From assembly GCA_900553885.1 (NCBI GenBank), contig USFD01000017.1, forward strand, positions 1-44,249: DNA of 44,249 nt, given 5' to 3'. Below are positions 39,333 to 44,249 of this stretch, in pieces. A program made the position numbers and the translations under genes. The notes under the pieces are model-generated. The model saw only the letters and a program-made list of their open reading frames with translations. It did no database searches and was not told the origin of the DNA. This stretch comes from an uncultured Ruminococcus sp. Its GTDB lineage: Bacteria; Bacillota; Clostridia; Lachnospirales; Lachnospiraceae. Numbering within the stretch: position 1 is the stretch's first letter; each line of letters begins with the position of its first letter.

Positions 39333-41531
39333 TTATTTTATTTTCCTGAACTTCTTCGCCCATCTCCCGCATATCAGACAGAGCGCCGCTCCTGTTCCCA
39401 GGCAGATCCAGGGCATAAAGTCTGTCAGATCCCCGGTTCCGGGGCTTGCAGTCTCATTTACCACAGTCTTGCCCTGCACGGCAGAGGGCTGAGCTTGCGG
39501 CTCGTCTTCTTTGTCCGGAACCGCTTCATTATCCGGTGTCGGATCTCCGCCCGGCGCTGCTTCATCAGCCGGTATTGCCACATCCGGCAGCCGGTAACCG
39601 CACGCCGTACACTCCTGATGTTTCAGCCCGGATTCTGTTCCTGATGCTTCCCGGTCAATAATCCATTCCAGAGAATGGGGCTCCTCATCCAGTCTGGTTC
39701 CGCAGACAGAGCATTCTTTCCAATGATTCTGATCATCATACTTCCAGTCCGCTCCCGGCGTATGCGAAAGCAAGGCAATATCCTGTTTTACCCGTGTCTG
39801 AGTCTGTGCCCACCCGCTTTCAAATACCGCCGTATAGGTGGTGCTGCCCATGACAGTACAGGTGGCTTCTGTTGTAACAAGGGCCGCCACGTCCGCTGTT
39901 TCTTCTTCCACATGTCTGGCATCCGTCTCACATACTCTTCTGGCGGTACATGTCTTCCCGTCTTCTGACCATGTGTAGGAAGGCGTTCCCCATACATGCC
40001 GGTGTTCTTCAAACGTCCAGTGTCCTGTAACCTGCAGGACGCCGTTTCCCGCAGAAACAGTCCAGCCGGAAAAATTCCATGTTCCCTCTTTTCCGTCTTT
40101 TGTGCCCTGTACGGCAGTCTGGCCGGTAAATGTTTTATCTACAGCTGCCTGCGCGGCTTTCAGGCTGTCATATACATTTGTGTCAGAGGGGAGCTGCTGG
40201 CCTTCCGGGACTTCTGTACCCCAGTCATAATTTATCGTATATTGTTCCTTTTCTTCTGTGTAAACACGTATTCTGAGACTGCAGACTTTATAGGAACCGT
40301 CTGTTCCTACAGGCAGATTATAGTTCAGTGTTACTGTTACAGTTCCTTTCGCCTGGGTAAGAATGATTTCATTTGTCTGTTCATCATAGCTCACCTGGCA
40401 GTCCTCACTGTCACTGGAGCTTACTGCCGCACCGGCAAAGGAAATCGGTCTTCCGTCCGGCCCGATATACGGATTCTCAAATGCCAGCCTTCCGTCTTTC
40501 GTTTCAACCGGTTCGCTCTGGCTTCCATAATAATAAGTTTCTGCCGCCGGGAATCCTTCTGTTCCCTCTGCGTGCCGCAGCGAGCCGGCCGTTAATTCCG
40601 GCAGTTCTCCGATAAAGGAAAAGTCCGTCACATTATTGTTGCCCAGTCCAAGCAGAGTCAGGCCACTAAAACGGCTGATATTGCTCATATCGCTGATATC
40701 ATTTCCATGAAGACTGAGCTGCTGCAGAGTTTCCGGCAGATCAGCGCAGAACTGCGTACTTGTAATATTATTCATGTTCAGGACAAGCGTTTCAAGATCC
40801 GCAAGCGCTGAAAACATTGCCGTATCCTCATCCGTCACTTCGCAGTACGGCATATAAAGAGTCCTGAGCCCTGTCAGCGAACGGATCGTTTCCTGATAGT
40901 CTTCCCTGTTCTCCTCTGTTACCGTAATTTTTTCCAGATTCAGGTACTCCAGGCCGAAATATCCCTTAAGCGGAGTAATGTCCGTTATTTCCGAGCAGTT
41001 CTCCAGAGTAACTTCCCTCAGCGCCGGACATGCATGATTGCTCAATGCGGAAATATCGCTCAGGTTCCCGTTATTTGAGCAGTCAAGATCTTCAAGCGCC
41101 GGCTTATCTCCGAATACGGAAAGTGTTTCCAGATTGGAATTCCGGTTAACAGACAGAGATTCCAGGTTTTCAAGATACCCGATTTCCTCCAGTCCTGTTA
41201 TGTCCCCGTAAACCCTCAGGGATGTAAGATTGACCGCATAGCGCAGCCCGTCCAGATCTTCCACACCATCGCCGCTCTCAATAACAAGAGACGTCAGCTC
41301 CTTCATATCATCACTGGTAACAGGAGCGTTATCTTCTCTGTCTGTATCCAGTCTGCCATTCAGCGTCTGATTAATTATTTTCTGCAGTCCGGCATCCGGA
41401 ATCACATTTTCCGATCTCTGCTCAGCGGCAGAACCCGCTGCCGGCTCCTGCGCGAAAGCCGCGGCCGGAACAGTTGTAGCCAGCATCACTGCAGATAACC
41501 CCACACATAATAATAACCCTTTTCTTTTCAC
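39333..41531 (-). CDS. Wall-anchored leucine-rich-repeat surface protein
   Basis: A 732-residue protein. A signal peptide (to about AAAFAQE) is followed by LRRs at about 70-330 (for example LTSLRVYGDITGLEEIGYLENLESLSVNRN; LQQLSLHGNDISDMSNISRFSGLTLLGLGNNNVTDFSFI), similar to internalins. Next come an Ig-like region and a SHIRT-like module (YTINYDWGTEVPEGQQLPSD...GTWNFSGWTV..GVLQVTGHWTF). Two Cys/His-rich segments follow (CTARRVCETDARH; CSVCGTRLDEEPHSLEW, ECTACGYRLP). The C-terminus has SPGTG (696-700), a membrane helix and KKFRKIK, a sortase signal of the SPxTG type. The start is GTG with AGGAGG 5 nt upstream. Predicted host- or mucus-binding surface protein. Confidence 0.88.
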   Translation of the reverse strand: MKRKGLLLCVGLSAVMLATTVPAAAFAQEPAAGSAAEQRSENVIPDAGLQKIINQTLNGRLDTDREDNAPVTSDDMKELTSLVIESGDGVEDLDGLRYAVNLTSLRVYGDITGLEEIGYLENLESLSVNRNSNLETLSVFGDKPALEDLDCSNNGNLSDISALSNHACPALREVTLENCSEITDITPLKGYFGLEYLNLEKITVTEENREDYQETIRSLTGLRTLYMPYCEVTDEDTAMFSALADLETLVLNMNNITSTQFCADLPETLQQLSLHGNDISDMSNISRFSGLTLLGLGNNNVTDFSFIGELPELTAGSLRHAEGTEGFPAAETYYYGSQSEPVETKDGRLAFENPYIGPDGRPISFAGAAVSSSDSEDCQVSYDEQTNEIILTQAKGTVTVTLNYNLPVGTDGSYKVCSLRIRVYTEEKEQYTINYDWGTEVPEGQQLPSDTNVYDSLKAAQAAVDKTFTGQTAVQGTKDGKEGTWNFSGWTVSAGNGVLQVTGHWTFEEHRHVWGTPSYTWSEDGKTCTARRVCETDARHVEEETADVAALVTTEATCTVMGSTTYTAVFESGWAQTQTRVKQDIALLSHTPGADWKYDDQNHWKECSVCGTRLDEEPHSLEWIIDREASGTESGLKHQECTACGYRLPDVAIPADEAAPGGDPTPDNEAVPDKEDEPQAQPSAVQGKTVVNETASPGTGDLTDFMPWICLGTGAALCLICGRWAKKFRKIK

Positions 41532-41601
41532 AATACCCTCCTAAAAAAGGAAACCCTTTCTTTCAATCATTTTCTGATCTGAATCCTTTTTTCCAGTATC
41601 C

Positions 41602-41630
41602 AGTCTATCACTCCCGGCCATACCAGTCAA
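41602..41630 (-). promoter_or_regulatory. Promoter of the LRR gene
   Basis: Minus-strand TTGACT (41625-41630) and TAGACT (41602-41607) are 17 bp apart, about 70 bp before the GTG start. It is divergent from the blaI promoter, with the two -35 boxes 27 bp apart. Confidence 0.6.
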
Positions 41631-41657
41631 CTTTGTATATAAGAATACTTTCTCTGT

Positions 41658-41687
41658 TTGACAGTTCTTTCCGATCTGCTGTATAAT
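41658..41687 (+). promoter_or_regulatory. Promoter of blaI-blaR1
   Basis: Consensus TTGACA (41658-41663) and consensus TATAAT (41682-41687) are 18 bp apart. The BlaI-type operator lies just downstream, over the expected transcription start. Confidence 0.85.
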
Positions 41688-41694
41688 ATTTTTA

Positions 41695-41706
41695 TTACAT
41701 ATGTAA
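41695..41706. promoter_or_regulatory. BlaI/MecI-type operator
   Basis: The palindrome TTACATATGTAA lies within ATTACATATGTAAGAT. It contains the TACA/TGTA half-sites bound by BlaI and MecI in staphylococci and bacilli. It starts 7 bp after the -10 box, so a bound dimer would block transcription of blaI itself. Confidence 0.85.
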
Positions 41707-41724
41707 GATTCAGGAGGGACAGTT

Positions 41725-42099
41725 ATGCCGGATTTACCCCAGATATCAGAAGCGGAATTTGAAGTTATGAAAATCGTATGGAAATATGCGCCGATCAACA
41801 CAAATGAGATTACAGAGCGGCTGCTGAAAGCCACCGCCTGGAGTCCGAAAACGATCCAGACACTGATCAAGCGGCTTGTAACAAAAGGAGCGCTGACTTA
41901 TGAAAAGCAGGGCCGGGTCTTCGTCTATACTCCTCTGGTCGGACAGAACGAATATGTAAGCCATGAAAGCTCTTCCTTTTTAAAACGGTTTTATAACGGC
42001 GATATCAGCGCCATGCTTTCTTCCTACCTGGAAAATCACCGCCTTTCGGAAGAAGAAATCGAAAACCTTCGGACCCTTCTGTCTGAAAACACCAGATAA
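41725..42099 (+). CDS. blaI: BlaI/MecI/CopY family repressor
   Basis: A 124-residue winged-helix repressor. The N-terminus LPQISEAEFEVMKIVWKYAPINTNEITERLLKATAWSPKTIQTLIKRLVTKGAL is the classic BlaI DNA-binding domain, and the C-terminus (SSFLKRFYNGDISAMLSSYLENHRLSEEEIENL) is the dimerisation helix region where BlaI is normally cleaved (between helices near SFLKRFYNG). It binds the operator at 41695-41706. TCAGGAGGGACAGTT precedes the ATG. It is 12 bp before blaR1. Confidence 0.95.
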   Translation: MPDLPQISEAEFEVMKIVWKYAPINTNEITERLLKATAWSPKTIQTLIKRLVTKGALTYEKQGRVFVYTPLVGQNEYVSHESSSFLKRFYNGDISAMLSSYLENHRLSEEEIENLRTLLSENTR

Positions 42100-42111
42100 G
42101 GAGGCGGCCCC

Positions 42112-43935
42112 GTGACAGATTTCATGATACATTTCCTGATATGCAACCTCTTCATAGGCGTTATTATCATTCTGCTTTTTGGCTTAAAAAGAATATTCCG
42201 GAATACGCTGACCGGCAGGACACAGTACAATCTGTGGTTTCTTCTTCTTGCCCTGCTGGCCGTTCCCTTTCTTCCCGTCTCTTCCGGGCAGCCGGCCGCT
42301 TTCCTGGCGCGGCTTCCTTTCGGCGTCCGCGGGATCCTCTCCGGCGGGGGTGGCGGGGCCGGTACTGCCTCCGGAGCAGCTTCCGCGGATACGGCCGCGG
42401 GATGGATGAATGATTTTGCCATTTCCGTCAGCAGCCGCACACCTTCCATACTGGGACTGATCCTGACCGGCGTATGGACAGCCGGTATTCTGATTATGAT
42501 CCTGCTGGTAATCCGCTCGTCCCTGCGCCTGCGCAGAATAAAGAAGTCCGCGCTTCCCCTTCAGAACCCGGAAGTACAGACAATTTACGCCGGCTGTCTC
42601 AGAGACATGAATCTGACGAAATCTATTCCTGTATACAGTACTGCCTTTCTGGAATCGCCGGTTATTACAGGATATTTCCGTCCCCGCATCTATCTGCCGA
42701 TTCATCTGATTTCTGACTGTAAGCCGTCAGAAATACGCTACATCCTGCTCCACGAACTGCAGCACTACCGGCACAGAGATAATCTGGTAAATTATCTGAT
42801 GATTCCGGCCGGTATCCTTTACTGGTTCAATCCCCTTGTCTGGACCGCGTTCGCGGCAATCCGCGGAGACCGGGAGATTGCCTGCGACGCCTCCGTGCTG
42901 CGCATGCTGGACAAAGAAAATTATCAGGATTACGGCTTTACACTGATCAATTTCGCGGAAAAGCTTTCCCATACCGTCTTCCCGTTTTCGGCCGGGCTTG
43001 GCGGCAGCATGAAGCAGATCAGGCGGCGTATTCTGAATATTGCCGCCTACCGGAAACCGTCTGCTCTGAAAATGATGAAAAATATAGCTGTTTATTCTCT
43101 CACCGCTGCTCTGCTTGCGGGACTTTCCCCGGCATTGTTCTCTCACGCTTCGGAAGATGAGCATTATCAGTGGAGCGCTTCCGGCCAGAATATTTCCTCC
43201 ATTGATATGGCGGAATATTTTGACAGTTATGACGGAAGCTTTGTCCTCTATGATCTGACCAATGACCGGTGGAGTATCTATAACGAAGATCAGGCCTCTG
43301 TCCGGGTCTCGCCGGACTCTACTTATAAAATATACGATGCACTCTTCGCTCTGGAAGAGGGCATTATCTCGCCGGACGCTTCCGGTCTTGCCTGGGACGG
43401 CACCCTGTATCCTTTTGAATCGTGGAATCAGGACCAGACACTGGCATCCGCATTATCCGTTTCCGCGAACTGGTATTTTCAGGAGCTGGACAGGCAGATG
43501 GGTACAGACGTAATCCGGTCCCGTATCCGGGAAATCGGCTACGGGAACGAAAATATATCCGGCAGCCCTGACTCCTACTGGATGGAATCCGGACTGAAAA
43601 TTTCACCCATTGAACAGGTGAAGCTTCTGACTGACCTGTACCGCAACACCTTTGATTTTGCCCCGGAAAATATCCGGGCTGTAAAGGACAGCCTGCGGCT
43701 GTCCGCCTCTCCCGCCGGAACCCTCTACGGCAAGACCGGAACCGGGCAGGTGGACGGACAGAACGTCAACGGCTGGTTTGTGGGCTTCACAGAGACCGCT
43801 GATAACACATATTTTTTCGCAGTGAATATCCATGCCGAAAGCAATGCTTCCGGAAGCATCGCGGCGGAAATTGCCCTGGATGTGTTGGATGAGATGGATA
43901 TCTGGAAACAGCCGAATGGAAACAGGGAGGGCTGA
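42112..43935 (+). CDS. blaR1: BlaR1-type beta-lactam sensor/M56 metalloprotease
   Basis: A 607-residue protein with membrane helices near 5-24, 38-55, 112-135 and 322-342. The zinc protease motif HELQH is at 214-218, on the cytoplasmic side. The extracellular sensor (about 350-607) has the class D beta-lactamase/penicillin-sensor motifs S403-T-Y-K406, YGN (in GYGNENISG) and K541-T-G-T-G. Beta-lactam acylation of Ser403 should trigger the protease and inactivate BlaI. The start is GTG with AAGGAGG upstream. An unusually Gly/Ala-rich loop (GGGGGAGTASGAASADTAAG) lies near residues 76-96. No beta-lactamase or PBP gene follows in the window, so the controlled resistance gene is elsewhere or only the pair itself is regulated. 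Confidence 0.94.
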   Translation: MTDFMIHFLICNLFIGVIIILLFGLKRIFRNTLTGRTQYNLWFLLLALLAVPFLPVSSGQPAAFLARLPFGVRGILSGGGGGAGTASGAASADTAAGWMNDFAISVSSRTPSILGLILTGVWTAGILIMILLVIRSSLRLRRIKKSALPLQNPEVQTIYAGCLRDMNLTKSIPVYSTAFLESPVITGYFRPRIYLPIHLISDCKPSEIRYILLHELQHYRHRDNLVNYLMIPAGILYWFNPLVWTAFAAIRGDREIACDASVLRMLDKENYQDYGFTLINFAEKLSHTVFPFSAGLGGSMKQIRRRILNIAAYRKPSALKMMKNIAVYSLTAALLAGLSPALFSHASEDEHYQWSASGQNISSIDMAEYFDSYDGSFVLYDLTNDRWSIYNEDQASVRVSPDSTYKIYDALFALEEGIISPDASGLAWDGTLYPFESWNQDQTLASALSVSANWYFQELDRQMGTDVIRSRIREIGYGNENISGSPDSYWMESGLKISPIEQVKLLTDLYRNTFDFAPENIRAVKDSLRLSASPAGTLYGKTGTGQVDGQNVNGWFVGFTETADNTYFFAVNIHAESNASGSIAAEIALDVLDEMDIWKQPNGNREG

Positions 43936-43944
43936 AGGCTTATA

Positions 43945-44249
43945 TCACGGCAATGTGCCCTGATCCGGATATTCCTCCCGCTCATACCATCTTGAATTAT
44001 TTTCCATCAGCTCTTCAAGTGTTACCGGATGATCATTGATATCAAATCCGGCGTTCAATGCGCAGGGCAGATGCTCTTTAATATAGTGATATGCCTCGCC
44101 TTTCAGATCATGGATATGTCCGTGAATCAGCCAGGAGTATCCTTCCGGACTGTATTTCGCGTATCTGCTCTGTGCCCATTCCAGCATAGGATAAGAGGGC
44201 GTAAAAATTTCTGTGTCTATAGGGAAAAATCTTCTTTGATAAGAAGCAG
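43945..44249 (-). CDS. Metallophosphoesterase, C-terminal part, runs off the right edge
   Basis: The minus-strand frame is open from the window edge to a TGA at 43945-43947 (about 100 residues). It reads YQRRFFPIDTEIFTPSYPMLEWAQSRYAKYSPEGYSWLIHGHIHDLKG and ends with ALNAGFDINDHPVTLEELMENN. HGHIH is the C-terminal metal-binding GHxH motif of calcineurin-like phosphoesterases, and the tail is typical of small phage/bacterial members. The frame clearly extends upstream of the internal Met at 44187, so the gene starts outside the window. Substrate unknown. It is convergent with blaR1, 9 bp apart. Confidence 0.85.
   Translation of the reverse strand, partial: ASYQRRFFPIDTEIFTPSYPMLEWAQSRYAKYSPEGYSWLIHGHIHDLKGEAYHYIKEHLPCALNAGFDINDHPVTLEELMENNSRWYEREEYPDQGTLP

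Noticed and set aside
41635..41648. Second BlaI operator (GTATATAAGAATAC) in the LRR promoter
   Set aside because: It has GTAT/ATAC symmetry but lacks the TACA/TGTA half-sites, so it is not convincing.

Overview
This window most likely comes from the chromosome of a Gram-positive, strictly anaerobic gut commensal of the Lachnospiraceae (Clostridia). That placement is an inference. It rests on a complete V/A-type ATPase operon, strong AGGAGG ribosome-binding sites, frequent GTG/TTG starts, sortase-type C-termini of the PxTG class, lipoproteins with short Gly/Ala-Cys lipoboxes, a BlaI/BlaR1 pair with the Gram-positive operator, a YibE/F protein, and a TelA/XpaC gene pair. No rRNA, phage or plasmid backbone is visible.

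Layout. (1) 1-3.9 kb, minus strand: the 5' end of topB, a DUF4143 ATPase preceded by a phased four-copy repeat, a DUF1294 membrane protein, tRNA-Lys(CUU), a thioredoxin-like protein, a tiny Cys/His protein and trmB. (2) 4.1-13.3 kb, plus strand: one V/A-ATPase operon in the order stalk G/H, C, I, K, F, E, A, B, GNAT acetyltransferase, D, with a clear promoter and terminator. The GNAT gene between B and D is unusual. (3) 13.4-23.3 kb: an envelope-stress-like region. A secreted lipoprotein with eight CxxC pairs comes first. A four-gene set follows (VWA/solute-binding lipoprotein, XpaC-like, second solute-binding-like protein, TelA). Then come three proteins built by shuffling the same modules (lipid anchor or zinc-ribbon/TM anchor joined to a DUF4854-like or C-type-lectin-like domain), and an XRE-HTH/Uma2 fusion with its own operator. 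Two lipoprotein genes share an almost identical promoter. (4) 23.4-29.4 kb, minus strand: a 1594-residue surface protein with a PHP hydrolase domain, and a YibE/F membrane protein. (5) 29.5-36.1 kb: a probable island with a serine recombinase, a 1400-residue VWA/Cna-B adhesin and an AP2-domain protein. It is bracketed by a 31-bp imperfect direct repeat. (6) 36.3-41.5 kb, minus strand: a lipoprotein, a Lon-like AAA+ ATPase with no protease domain, and a leucine-rich-repeat surface protein. (7) 41.7-44.2 kb: blaI-blaR1 with a textbook operator, then the 3' end of a metallophosphoesterase gene.

How the parts fit. The ATPase operon is housekeeping ion pumping. Most of the rest concerns the cell surface: three wall-anchored proteins with variant sortase motifs, at least four lipoproteins, membrane-anchored sensors with extracellular ligand-binding folds, and a beta-lactam sensor. 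The best candidates for undescribed biology are the TelA/XpaC/two-binding-protein complex, the shuffled zinc-ribbon sensors with their shared promoter blocks, the repeat-bracketed recombinase-adhesin island, and the phased repeat in front of the DUF4143 ATPase. All functional statements come from motifs read by eye. No database search was run.
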